Source of the DNA: Linyphia triangularis
Lineage: Eukaryota; Arthropoda; Arachnida; Araneae; Linyphiidae
DNA length: 64,000 nucleotides
Assembly: GCA_963978545.1 (NCBI GenBank)
Contig: OZ021727.1
Coordinates: 15,016,743-15,080,742, forward strand
Direction: 5' to 3'
Positions 23,471 to 34,364 of the stretch are shown here, piece by piece. Each line of letters opens with the position of its first letter. The stretch's first letter is position 1. The position numbers were made by a program, and so were the translations under genes. The notes beneath the pieces are model-generated. The model did no database searches. It saw nothing but the letters and a program-made list of their open reading frames with translations, and was not told the DNA's origin.

Positions 23471-24759
23471 CAAATAGTTTTGGATGTAGCCCTGGCTCTA
23501 GTTTAGATCAGAACCAGAAGATTCAGAAGAACAAAATTCCAGTGACTTCGGCGATTTCAAAGTTTTTTTTTTTTTTACCATTTTACCCTACTCAACGTTG
23601 ACAATTATGTTGTTATGTTTCGTCTACTCACCCGGGGCAACACGATGGCAAAAAAATCAGGTTTCAAGCTGTAATAAAAGCTGAGATGTGAGGGTCGAAA
23701 TCGGGCCTAAGCTCTGTCAACATAATATACACTTGCATGTCTTCCGCTTTGTTATCGGACTTGGCGGCGGAACACTGGCGTGTTCCTAGATAGCAAGCAA
23801 AAGATGAGTAAAAATTGATAGGAAGCGTACAAAAAGAACTTAATAGAAATAAGGACATAATTTACAAATTTTTCTGTAGTGAACAGTATTGCGGTGGCAC
23901 TTGGCTTTTAAACTATAAGGATAACCAATGACGATCTCAAACAATGTACGACTTGATTGTTCAGCAACATTGTTTCAAAATTATTTAACAGCAAGTAACT
24001 AATTGAACTATGTAGAATTAAAAAAATAACTATTTAAATACTGTGATCAAATAAAAATTTCGAAATATTTAGATATAATTCAGAAAAGAATGATGAACAA
24101 AATAATTCTTGTTCATAAACTTAAAATCTTATTTTTAATTCCTGAAGTACGATCATATCACAACACAGAATTAACGCGATTCAGCTTTGATACGTCCAGT
24201 CCAAACACAAATTCAAATTAGGTAGTTTGTTTTTTTACACCAGGTCAGGTGACAGGGTAATTACCCAGCAGGAGGGAGATGGAAAGACACGCAAGCAACC
24301 GCCACAAACGAAAGAAGCCATGCGTAATATACTATTGATAATTAACCCATAAAAACAAAGTGTTTACTAAAAATCCTTTCGATTCTTTACCAACTTTTTA
24401 TGGGCAATTTCAACACATTTAAGTGATTTTGAGCTCAAATCGATTTTTCATGCTGTTTGACCTCTATGAAGAAAATCATTACTTCCGAGCCATGGACTAA
24501 CACGTTTTTATCCCCAAAACTTGATACAAGCAAGTTTGTTCTATTTGCCAAAAATGATTTAAGATTCCCGCCGCAAACACACAAAATCGAAGTTAATGTG
24601 ATGGTTATAAATGTATCATTTTTTAGAAAGAATTTGATGTTTGACGATACTTTTTTCCGTTTGTCGATTTTATTAAACTCTAGATTTGGCGGTATTTAAA
24701 TAGGATGTAGACGATTTAAGTTCCGCTGCCTTGGTCTGATCTGAATGTAAAAACTCTTA

Positions 24760-24779
24760 TCACGTGACCACTGACGTCA
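24760..24779 (+). promoter_or_regulatory. E-box and CRE pair
   Basis: TCACGTGACC (CACGTG at 24761-24766) is followed five bases later by TGACGTCA at 24772-24779. A half-CRE-like TGACGTAA follows near 24803. These are sequence matches to bHLH (USF/MITF type) and CREB/ATF sites. No adjacent transcript is evident. Confidence 0.4.
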
Positions 24780-25611
24780 AATGAATTGATCCCATTTAAA
24801 TGTGACGTAACCAGGCATGAGGTCCATCGCGTAAATTTCAATCAGTAGTCTTGATCAGAAATGATTAAAAAATTATTCAAAAATAACTGCACGGAATTTT
24901 CAAATCTTGGCTCTAAATAGAGTTATTTAATTATTACTTGTTAATTAAGTAATATGGTTTTTTTTAAAAAAATGTATCAACACATTTATCAAGTTGGCGA
25001 TATTTTTTGTTTCATAGATTAAAAAAAAAAAATTTAAAAAAAAATAAATAAACATGCTGCTAGTCTTCACCTTTTGCTATTTCTTTGTAGAAAATAGATT
25101 CTAGGTCCGGTACATCACATAACCCTAAAACCAATAAATATACAAACAACTTTCAGATTTACAATAGAGTTGATTCTCACTAACAAACGTGCAGTCAAAT
25201 GAGGGACAGGGATTAATTTTGAAAAGATATATTATGGCGTAGTGCTCCATAATTAAGTCAGCAACCAGACTTAATTATTCAGATTTTAGTTATTATACTA
25301 AATTCAGCAGGGTCGTAACTGAAAACATTCAGACTTTAGTTACTATTTAGATTAATTATTCAGTCAGCAGTTTATATTAAACGTAATTATTCAGTTTTTA
25401 ATTATTCAACTTTCACATTTGCAATGCAATAATGCGGTCTTAGAAATGATTACCTATTCAAATAATGAGCACAGTGAGTAACTGTGAATAAAGCTCTTTT
25501 CTCATGGCACAGTGCTCCACAATTAAGTCATTTTGTAACCGGTCACTGCTCCTAATTTAAGCTTCAATTCTTGTCAACTATCACTATCCCATTGATTCGT
25601 TCTGCTTTCTA

Positions 25612-25640
25612 AAAATGGCCGCCTTCGTCACCATAGCAAC
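25612..25640 (-). promoter_or_regulatory. RFX X-box next to a YY1-like motif
   Basis: GTCACCATAGCAAC (25627-25640) fits the RFX X-box consensus GTNRCC-N2-RGYAAC exactly. AAAATGGCCGCC (25612-25623) resembles the YY1 core AAnATGGCSGC. The patch is GC-richer than the flanks. An 18-codon plus-strand frame starts at 25615 but is too short to call. RFX sites are typical of ciliary gene promoters. The target here is unknown. Confidence 0.45.
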
Positions 25641-26277
25641 ATCAACAAGCGGGACGGAACCTGACCTGTAATCGCTTTTCAAGTTCAGCGCCACTTACGA
25701 AAGAGGTGAACTATTTGAACGAAAATTTCAACCATCATTATAATTTGTAAATATATTTGTAAGACAAAATCGGAAAAATAACTCTGCACAGTCAAAACAG
25801 TAAGAAAATTAAAATATTTTCAGTAAACTGGATACATTTTTTCTATGAAAGGGAATATTCAGGGAATTGAATTAGTGATAGATAGATTGTGGGGTGAAAT
25901 CTCTTTTAACGGAGTGTAAATAGTGTTTCAGAAGTGAATTATGTTTTTAAAAGTAGTTGTTTGCTAATCATTTATATTAACTTCAATTTTGTGTACATGT
26001 GTGGGGCTGTGTAAGTTGATGGCGGGCAAATGTGTGGAGGCCAAATTAACCCCCTTGTCGCCATCCAATTGGGCTGAAACTTGGCAAATAGATTCAATGT
26101 AGATGATTATGCATTCTATCAAATTTTGGGAACAGTCACTGTCACTGAAAGTCCCCTTTTACGGAATACTAATAAACCAATTTGCTGTCATCAATCATGC
26201 TGAAATAGTATTTAATTGATAATTGAAGAAACTCTTTACTGTAGCCAGAACTGCTTTAACAAAAACTGCTTTACGGG

Positions 26278-27557
26278 CCTACCAGAAATAATTCAACCGG
26301 AAATAGTCAATTTTTACCCATAATTTTTGACACGTAAGCACGTGTTTATTTGGCGCTTGTTCGTCTCTCTATTTTTATCGTATAATGTATACATACTGAC
26401 GTAACAAATTAACTAAAACAAAGTTGATTCACGTTAGTCTTATGTGTGAAGCGATAGTGTACCCATGGCTACTGATAATGTTCATTTACACCACTGTATT
26501 TTATACGAATTTCAAAAAGGAAGAAATGCTACAGAAGCATGTAGAAATTTATCGAAAGTGTTTGGTGTGGGTACAGTTTCTGCTAGGACATGCAGGAGAT
26601 GGCTCGAAAAATTTGAAACAGGTGATTTCGATCTTTCTGATAAGCCACGTTCTGGGCGACCATCTTCAATCGACGACGATGTTGTTAAGATCATGTTGGA
26701 GAAAGATCCTTTTCTGACAGCATCGGAGATCGCAGAAAGGCTTAATTCAGCTCAGGAAACCATTTCGGACCATATTCGGAAGATAGGATTAGTGTGGAAA
26801 TATTCAAGATGAGTGCCACATGAATTAAGTCCGAAGAATTCGGATGATCGAGTCGTCATATACACATCTCTGCTTGCTCAGAACAAAATCGAGCCCTTCT
26901 TGAACCGGAAAATAACTGGGGATGAAAAGTGTATCACTCTACGAAAACATTGTAAGGAAAAGGGTATATTGTGAACCTGGAAAACCTTTGCAGTCCACCT
27001 CTAAACCAAATTTGACTTTGAACAAGAGAATGTTGTGTATATAGTGAGACATTCGAGGACCGATAAATTATGAGCTTTTAAAACCGAACGAAAAGCTCAA
27101 TTCGGAGAAGTATTGTCAACAACTGGATAATTTAAAGACAGCAGTCCAAGAAAAGAGGCCGGCAATGTTCAATAGGAAGGACATTATAATGCATCATGAT
27201 AACTCCAGGCTACATGCTGTTTTGGGGACTCGTCGAAAAATTGCAGAACAAGGCTGGGAAATTCTGTCGTATCCACCATATTCCCCGGACTGAGCACCCT
27301 CCGACTATCACTTGTTTTTGTCCTTCCACATTTTTTTCATGTGCAAAAAATTCAAAAATGAAGAAGATGTTAAACAAGCACTGGTTTAATTTTTCACATC
27401 AAAGGATGAAACATTTTCCAAAAATGCGATGTACAAATTGCCTTCACGCTCGCAAGTCATTAATAATAATGGCAATTATATTATTTAATAAAGTTTATTG
27501 ATGGCAAGAAAAATTTATGTTTTGTTTTATTCTAAAAACGGACAAAACTTTCAGGTA
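26278..27557 (+). mobile_element. Decayed mariner element
   Basis: About 1.28 kb, the usual size for mariner. Degenerate terminal repeats are visible: CCTACCAGAAATAATTCAA at 26279 and, from the right end reverse-complemented, TTTACCTGAAAGTTTTGTCC. The single transposase frame between them is broken, so the copy is not autonomous. Confidence 0.75.
26465..27488 (+). pseudogene. Mariner transposase, nonsense-mutated and frameshifted
   Basis: The ATG at 26465 opens 115 codons holding the paired helix-turn-helix DNA-binding region: FQKGRNATEACRNLSKVFG, then the GRPSSIDDD linker, then a second helix-turn-helix. A TGA at 26810 replaces Trp of the family motif WVPHEL (VPHEL still follows). Beyond further shifts the catalytic landmarks remain: TGDEK near 26915 (first Asp), HHDNSRLHA near 27195 (second Asp) and YSPD..PSDYHLF near 27285 (third Asp, D34D type). 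The C-terminus reads NNNGNYII and stops at 27486. Mariner transposases are about 345 residues and cut and paste at TA sites. This copy cannot encode one. Family assignment is secure; the subfamily is not. Confidence 0.88.
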
Positions 27558-29569
27558 AACAAACAAACAAAGGAATAAATGAATGAATGAATGAATAAAA
27601 TTTAATCAGAATAAATAAAAGATATTTGAATGAGAGTGCATAAATTCACATTAATTTTTATTGAATACACTTTTAAACATATTTTCCCGTATATTTTGTT
27701 GATAGAGATGTTTTTAATGTTTAAAATTAGATGCAAACGCCAAGTAAACGTTGCCACGAGAAATGGCGCTATGTAAATGATTATGAAAATTGGCTATGCA
27801 TATAAAGGATTTATATTAAAAACTTTGTATTCATGGGTTATATTATTTATTACTTAGGATGTATGTTAAAAACAAATTCTTCTCACTTACGAAGGTTACT
27901 ATAAATTCTTATGGATTTGGAATGGATAATCATGAAACTGAGCATGGATGCAAAATTACAAAAAAAAGTATAACTATATCAGACATTAGGATGCATTCAG
28001 ATAATTCAAGAGATATTTTGTTTCAAAAAGTCAATCATTGTGTCTTAAGATAAAAAAATAAATATTAAATTCAAAATGAAAGGTCAACATCTTGTTTTAA
28101 AATATGTTAGCGTGGCTATGTTGGCTAGTTTTCAAAGACGTATTCCAATTCTTCCTATGAATGTCTTCAGTTGGTTTCAAGTTTTTCAAGGAGTATTGAA
28201 AATGAGCTATGCATAATAACACTTGGCACGCTTGAAAAGTGGAACGCCATTTGAATGAATTCAAAAAGAGAATTTGTCACTAAAACTTTATTTCTAGTAC
28301 TATTGTGTTTGTTTATGCGTAACTGCTTTGGCAACTGAATGTACTTGGAAGAGGTACTTTATCCATCCCTTTTTATTTCTTTAGTTAAAATAGCATCAAT
28401 ATATGCCATGGTGCCATTGATATTGAAAAACATTGAATGTCTCTTTTGTATTAAGGCATAGATAAAATAGCGTTAGTGTTTGTTGAAGCCATTGGATAGA
28501 CTGCTTAACTGTGGGAAAATGAAGCCGTTGCCAGATGCAATTGGTGGGATAAACAAATACGGATTGCCGAGGATTGAAAATAAAATTTTGTTTGTATACA
28601 GCAGCAATTTCAATAATAGACCTTAATTAGTAATAATGGGCAAAAAAATATATACTCTAACACTTTACAAGGTTTTTCGCATTCCCATCCAACTATAAAA
28701 GTGAACTGTGATTGGTTAATCATCCCACCAGCTTCGCAATCCCCGGCGAGTTTTTCTCTTTGCATTGACAATGGAGCAGTCTATCCTGCTGTTTATCTAT
28801 ATCGATGGTTGAAGCAGATGATTTCACTTGTTACTGCGTTAATTACCACTTCAATAATGATGAAATGTACAAAAATAAAAATATATTCACCAGTAAAGTA
28901 TTAAGGAACTCATAGTTACACAACTTATTATTTTCATCTTTAAATACTACTTAGAAAATGAGCCGTTTTATTATTGATTTATCGTTGCTGAAGGTTGAGG
29001 AAGTCAAAGGATATCATATAATGAAGATAGAATTTTATATTCAAAGAACAACACTATTATTATGCTTTATTTTAATTTCGTTTATGTTATTTCACAAAAC
29101 TAATACAGACGAATATTTATTTAAATGGGAATGTTTAAAATTTGTTCTACATTCTTCTACCTTACTGATAGGTGACCATTTTCTCTAGATAACGCAAAAT
29201 AAGAAAAACAACTTTGCAGAATAATAAAATTCTCTTATTAATACTTAAAGCCATCAGTTTAGATTGATAATTCTTATTTCCTGTTATCACTTCTTCTTAA
29301 ACTATTTATAAATTGTCGTCAGACTTGATATCTATAAATATGACGCCACATGCACTAGGTCTACTTGATTTAAAAATTTATAAATTGCACTCAAATGAAA
29401 AGTTGGCAACTTTTTGTTTCCAGCCAGTGAACGGCACGAGACAATGGTTTTAAGCAAAAAAATATATATAATGCGTTTATTTTTGTTCGATTTCCTTGCA
29501 AAATTTATTACGAACGGAATTGTAAACTAAGCATAACATAATTTATACCAAACGCCAATTATTCTGAAA
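27558..29569. other. Noncoding or unresolved, with short open frames
   Basis: The frames 27859-28053 (64 codons) and 28958-29188 (76 codons, with a hydrophobic stretch LLLCFILISFMLF) both begin just after an acceptor-like TACTTAG. They could be exon remnants upstream of 29570, but no matching donors were established and no domain is recognised. Weak inverted similarity exists between about 28490-28570 and 28700-28800. Confidence 0.3.
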
Positions 29570-30079
29570 ATGAAGAATAAAAGGAAAAAGAAGTCTCCCA
29601 AAGATCACATCCATAAAAATTCTGGCAAAAATAAAAAGAAGACAGCTAAGATTGAAGATGCTCAACAAATGAAACAAGACTGTGACACTCCAATATTAAT
29701 TTTCCCATTAGAGCCTTCATTGGACACACGTAAGAGACTTTTGAAGTTATGTACTAAAAAGGCATCCAAGAAGAAAAATAGACAGATGACTTTGAAAACC
29801 TTTTTAGACCCTTTCTGCAACAGACTTGTTTGCTTCACAATTTTTGTTACTGTTTGGCTGATATTTCCATGTCTTCTCTCTACTGAAGACGTTAAAAAAT
29901 TAAAAGGTTCTTCTAATATTCCGTATCCAGAAATAGCATCAACAGAAATGCTTTGTGTTCTTTTTCAGAGATTTTACTACAATCTAAATGTACCAATGCT
30001 ATTCCTAATTTCAGTGTGTAAAACTTCATTGGAACATTTTTCTGTGTATCTGTATAAGCTTTTATTTAAACAAATGTGA
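29570..30079 (+). CDS. Hypothetical protein, 169 residues, Lys-rich with hydrophobic segments
   Basis: This is the longest open frame in the window not explained by simple sequence. It starts at ATG in AAAATGA. Residues 1-75 are very basic (clusters NKRKKKSPK and SKKKNRQ). Residues 85-106 form a hydrophobic segment (CFTIFVTVWLIFPCLL) that could span a membrane, and a weaker one lies at about 143-152 (VPMLFLISVC). I recognise no family. An AATAAA at 30109-30114 would serve as a poly-A signal 30 bp past the stop. A TATA-like run (AATATATATAATG) lies near 29461. Against it: AT-driven Lys/Phe/Leu composition, no homologue recalled, no splice evidence. It could be a small lineage-specific gene, a terminal exon, or chance. 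Confidence 0.3.
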   Translation: MKNKRKKKSPKDHIHKNSGKNKKKTAKIEDAQQMKQDCDTPILIFPLEPSLDTRKRLLKLCTKKASKKKNRQMTLKTFLDPFCNRLVCFTIFVTVWLIFPCLLSTEDVKKLKGSSNIPYPEIASTEMLCVLFQRFYYNLNVPMLFLISVCKTSLEHFSVYLYKLLFKQM

Positions 30080-30239
30080 TGTTTTCAAGTTCGGAGATAA
30101 ACTTATTTAATAAACTTATTTGTTGATGTAGCGTTTTGTAAAGAATCACATAATGCCTAAAACTTCACTTTCTGTAATAATATTCAGCTATGTACGCACT
30201 TTTTATTACATATACTCAGAATTTCACCAGAATGTTTTC

Positions 30240-30600
30240 ATACAATATTTGGTAAAACTTCCAAGTACGGTAAGGATTCTTCGCCAAGAATTGTTCGCAT
30301 AAAACCGTGCCAAATTATGGCAACCATAGGCAGTTCACTTGATATTAAAAAAATTGCGGCGGCTTCCATTTACTGGCGAAAATCAAATTAGGGCTGAATC
30401 CGTACCGTGCTTGAAATTTTTAACCTAAAATTTAAAAAAAACCGGTTAAAATTCCAAATCCTGTACGGATTTTGCGCCAAGGTGGTGCGTCTTTTTTTTA
30501 ATGACAAGTGAACTGCCTATGGCTGCCATAATTTGGTGTGGTTTGAAGTAAACAATTCTTGGCAGAATCCGTACAGGATTTGGAATTTTAACGAAATAAC
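30240..30600. mobile_element. Foldback (MITE-like) element
   Basis: The outer arms 30255-30375 and 30465-30600 are inverted copies. Shared blocks read on each strand are TTCCAA, GCCAAGAATTGTT, GCCAAATTATGGCA and CCATAGGCAGTTCACTTG. The inner part holds a second inverted pair around AATCCGTACCG / CTGTACGGATT. No coding capacity. The target-site duplication could not be fixed. Confidence 0.7.
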
Positions 30601-30619
30601 CTATTTGGCTCAGGTTTTC

Positions 30620-30830
30620 GGTAATATGTCGAATGGCGACTTTTCTAAAAAGTCATCCGACACCTTACAGTAAACCTTAACCAAATATTTGAAAAAGGAT
30701 TATGATTTACCGTACGGTACCTCTTGGCGACTTTTAAAAAAAGTCGCCCAATTGAAAATGACGTCAACAAGCTGTGTTGCCAAATCCGAAAATGGCGTCA
30801 AAACGCAGTGTTGCCAAATCCAAACGGTCA
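30620..30830. repeat. Small hairpins and a short duplication
   Basis: A perfect 10-bp stem GGCGACTTTT/AAAAGTCGCC lies near 30725-30748, with a looser version near 30641-30660. GTGTTGCCAAATCC occurs twice within 40 bp (30774 and 30811). The frame at 30774-30983 starts inside this repeat and is not supported. Confidence 0.5.
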
Positions 30831-32231
30831 TTAGGGTTGACGGCTTTGGCTACTGATTGCCACATTCGGTGCCAAGCGGTTCAAAAGACACTTCAGAGTA
30901 AATCTATACCAAAAAAATTAATCATAAAATATAAATTTATTTTACGTCGTTCATCTGGTTCTCTTCCGTTAAACGGGTACTAATTTTCATAGTTGTCGCC
31001 AAGCCTAATTCTTTAAACGTTTAAATGGCACGTAAATGTATCGTCAAGTCTAAATGTTTACGGTTTGTTATGGGAAGTATAAACGATTTGAAGGTTGTAA
31101 GATTGGATGAGTTATCGCTACAATTTGACGATTTTTATCTGGTACCCGGCTAATAAAGTAGTACCGCCTATTTTGTTAAGATTAAACTATAACGTTACTT
31201 TTACGGTTAAAATTAATACTTTTCGGTACTTATTATACCATCGATCATTTTCGACAAAACAGAAATTATCGCCAAAAGGCAGCTGCTGTGCCAATAATGG
31301 CTAACAGTGACCGCTACAAATATATATAAATCTCAGTTGTTGCTTTGATAAACGTCTTCCTTTTAGCGACAATTTCGGTTTTGCCCAAAGAGGTCGAACG
31401 GAGTAATACTTAAGTAATTCTTATACTAATTGACATTAAAATATTTTCCTCAATAGCATAAACTGAAACATCAGGAATTTCGTTGAAGGCCTTAAATATT
31501 TCTATCGCCAATTATATAACCGTATATTTATATTTTAAGTATTCTTGGACTTGACTTGGAAACGTTTACAGTTTCCAATTTTTTTTTTTTTTTACTGTGA
31601 ATAACTGATGTTGACGGTCAAATTTGTAATGTTTTCTGTAAGTTTTATGACTCACTTAGGTGAGTGGCAACACCCACTTGCTTTTTTGGCAGCCATATTG
31701 AAATCTTAGAGGAGAAAGTTGTGGCAAGTTATAAGTAGAAAAGTTTTTTTATGGTATAAAGTAAAATTTTGTAGCTCATTTTTTTATTGTTTTACAAAGG
31801 TAAATCAAATACTTTTCTTTGAATTCTAGTATATAATTTTGTTTGTAATATTAAGTACTAAATGAGATATTTAAATAAGTCAATTCTCCATGTGCATTTT
31901 CAGTAGAAGACATTTTGTGCCTTGGGCCACATAGTTGCCTTGTACCTAGGTCCATGGCCCTAGGTAAAACGGCAGTCATAATTTTTGTGTTTTTATTTTA
32001 TAGAAAAAAAATAAAAAATGTCGTAATAAAAGGAGGAAAATTGTTGTTATTTAAATGGGACGGATGTATATTTTGCTCTAGAACTTTCAATGGGCTTGAC
32101 TTATAAAAATTATGTTTTAAAAAAAATTATAAAAATTATATTATTAAGGATTATTAACTTGTTTATATAATCATGAGAATTTATTAAAAAAAAACCTGCA
32201 GTATTTCTTAAAGTGTCAAACACACAGAAGT
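30831..32231. other. Unclassified; CpG-richer then AT-rich
   Basis: 30830-31320 has more CpG than its surroundings and two short frames (30774-30983, 31107-31304) without recognisable motifs. ACTCACTTAGGTGAGT near 31650 is a hairpin. 31911-31970 carries CCTTGTACCTAGGTCC and GGCCCTAGGT, echoed at 33310-33380 beyond the transposase remnant, so it may mark an element end. Confidence 0.35.
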
Positions 32232-33211
32232 GTATTTGGACCCTTTAAGAAATCCTACAGGACAGCGTGTAGTAATTGAATGCTTAAAAAACCTGGAAAA
32301 ACAATCACCATATAAGACTTTGCGGAGAATTTTGACAAATCCTATCCTTTGGCCTCTATTCGTGTTAAGCGGGCTTTCGTGTGCCTAGTGTATGGCAGTG
32401 AATCTTAACATTCACCGAAGAGCAATATTTTAGTCCAATTGTGACCTACAAATCAGATTCATTATTAAACTGTCAAAATAATGATTTTTCCAAGGAAGAA
32501 AGTGAGTCAACAATGATGGAACTGCACGTTTCAGTATCAAAGTCAGATTTATTGTAGCATTTTCAGAGCCTTCGACATCAAACTCCATTTCATGTGCTTC
32601 TGAATTTTGTGAACTTCCGACTTCTAACTCTATTTCATGTGTAATGCCTGAACAGGTTAGACCTTTTCCAAAAGCGAAATCGAGTACATCCAAAAGAGAT
32701 GGCCGAAAACCAGGAAGATGTAGAATTTTGACAGACGTTACAGAAAAGAAACAAATTGAAGAAACCATTCTATAAGAATGGCCAAAAGAAAAAGAAAAAT
32801 CGTCAAAAAATCTGTGTTTTAAATTGAGACAACTTCATCCGAAAAATTATCAGACATTATAAGTTCTTCTGATTTCACTGATGATGCAAGTTCTATAGTA
32901 GCTTATGTAAGTGATGCTATTGAAAAGAGGGACTTTTGTTTAACAAAATTACAAGGCAAAATCGTTTTTATGAGGCAGAAATAATAGATGTTAAAGATGA
33001 ACAATATAGTGCTAAATACTTGAAAAAAATTTGCAGTTCAAATAAGTTTTTTTATGATAAAGATACTGTTTACACAACTGAGACCAAAAATATTTTGTTC
33101 AAATTACCAAAACCAAAACCTGTTGGTGCTTCAAAGCGACAATGCATACAGCTCATTTTTGGTTATATATATTGGTTGGCTTTTCAAGTTATAATGTTTA
33201 ATAGTTTATGA
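32232..33211 (+). pseudogene. pogo/Tigger-type (DDE_1, jerky-like) transposase, C-terminal fragment
   Basis: Several frames together give the end of a pogo-superfamily transposase. VFGPFKKSYR at 32232 corresponds to the family's VFGPFK block. KKPGKTITI and YPLAS follow, with TGA and TAA replacing expected Trp and Tyr. After a shift come ILTFTEEQYFSPIVT near 32406, VRPFPKAKS and GRKPGRCRILTD near 32660-32740, and a last frame from about 32953 with FYEAEIIDVKDEQYSAKYLK and LPKPKPVGASKRQ. The HTH/CENP-B DNA-binding part and the DDE catalytic core are absent or unreadable. The minus frame 32430-32768 is a shadow. Family assignment is from remembered motifs. It is clearly non-functional. Confidence 0.72.
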
Positions 33212-34364
33212 AAATATTTGTAATCCATTAATAATTTGGCACATGTAAATTTATTATAATTAATATATGATAAACCAATAATTGATAAATCAATAACCTG
33301 ACTTTAAGAGAAAGGCCCTAGGTTCACCTGCTACTGGTCCTAGATACAGCGAGGTTTTGTACCTAGGGCCTTTCGTGATATTTCTTAAAAAACCTTCTAT
33401 TTGAAAGAATCGATGATTTTAGGTATTGCTACTAATCCCAGTGGGAAGTTATTAATATAACGATGTATGCATATCAGTTTCATATTTCTAAATGGGTCAA
33501 TGGTTATTTTTTGTGCATTGAAAAAAGGCAGCTCTAGGTACACAGGTCTCCCCTACATATTAAGGTTCCTCAATATAGCACCATAATTTAATGTCGAGTT
33601 TTCCTGTTTCATTTTTGTTGCTTTACGCTGAATCATCTGTTTTGACGTCACAGTCAAATGAATGAGTGAAGGGCTTTGGCTTTTTACATACAGAATTTTA
33701 TTCTTCGGTGGTTACCATTCATGAAAATTACCTCCAATAAACGATGCTAACCAAAATTTATCAAGTAATAAAGTAATTTTAAAACAACTCAAAATCACAC
33801 TATTAGTACCAAAAGGCACCCCACAGCTAAAATACCCGTTCTAGCCACCGAAAAGCCATTTACTTCAATTATCCCTACAGCGTCGAACTACGTAGCGGAG
33901 TAAAAACAAGGGCAACTTGGAATTCGTAGATGCGTATGATAAGTAATGCACTCCCCTCTCTAGAAGTTAATGCATTATTAACGCGCATCTATTCTACATA
34001 TACACAAGGATAAAAGCCCCGGCTCCAAGATCAGCCCCTGCACGTTCACAGGAAGCGGTGGCTTTGGTGTCGTGCAGAAGCTTGTCATTAACGGAATTGG
34101 AAAACGTTGCCCCAGTGAACCGACGTGTTTTGTTCTAGACTTCTGGTATTGTTGATGATGATGGCTGGAAAAAGCGTTTGGGAAATTTTAGAGTCGACTT
34201 GTGTTGGTGTTTGAATATGAATTTAGCTGTCCGTCCACAAAAGTCAACACTAAAGATGGTTTAATAATCATATAGATTGAAAACTGGAAATTTTCGAAGA
34301 AGTAATGTCAAAACGACTGGTCACAGCGCCTCCTATACTTTGTGGTGGGTCGGATGTATTAAAA
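33212..34364. other. Noncoding; possible core promoter near 34005
   Basis: 33310-33380 has CCCTAGGTTCACC and GTACCTAGGGCC, possibly the right end of the Tigger-like element. A CRE-like TGACGTCA lies near 33643. Near 34008 GGATAAAAGCCCC is followed about 25-30 bp later by a GC-richer stretch to 34130 that could be a 5' UTR. No open frame supports it. Confidence 0.35.

Larger units (their letters stand above)
20311..23795. repeat. Large imperfect palindrome with arms of about 1.7 kb
   Basis: The left arm (about 20311-22050) matches the reverse complement of the right arm (22126-about 23795) around a 75-bp centre. Innermost, 21857-22050 pairs with 22126-22322 with clear similarity (shared GGTACTTGTAC, AAGAATGGGGTACTTGTAC, CAACTAGACGTTGTAAAAAA). 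Farther out, GCGATGTTCC near 21531 pairs with the inverted block near 22835, poly-A near 20523-20536 with poly-T near 23566-23577, and GTTCCGCCTCCAAGTCC near 20330 with its inverse near 23760. Insertions and deletions break the symmetry. The arms include partial family F copies. No coding region is evident. Confidence 0.8.
23796..26277. other. Noncoding with scattered promoter-like motifs
   Basis: No gene supported. A perfect 12-bp palindrome GGGTAATTACCC lies at 24257-24268. GTAGTGCTCCATAATTAAGTCA near 25238 and CACAGTGCTCCACAATTAAGTCA near 25509 form a direct repeat about 270 bp apart. The 80-codon frame 24457-24699 has no recognisable domain. The regulatory motifs are listed separately. 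Confidence 0.45.

Noticed and set aside
26045..26110. TTAACCCCCTTGTCGCC as another TTAA MITE end
   Set aside because: No matching inverted end with TTAA was found nearby.
32430..32768. 112-codon minus-strand frame
   Set aside because: It is antisense to the pogo/Tigger transposase remnant, whose motifs are clear on the plus strand.
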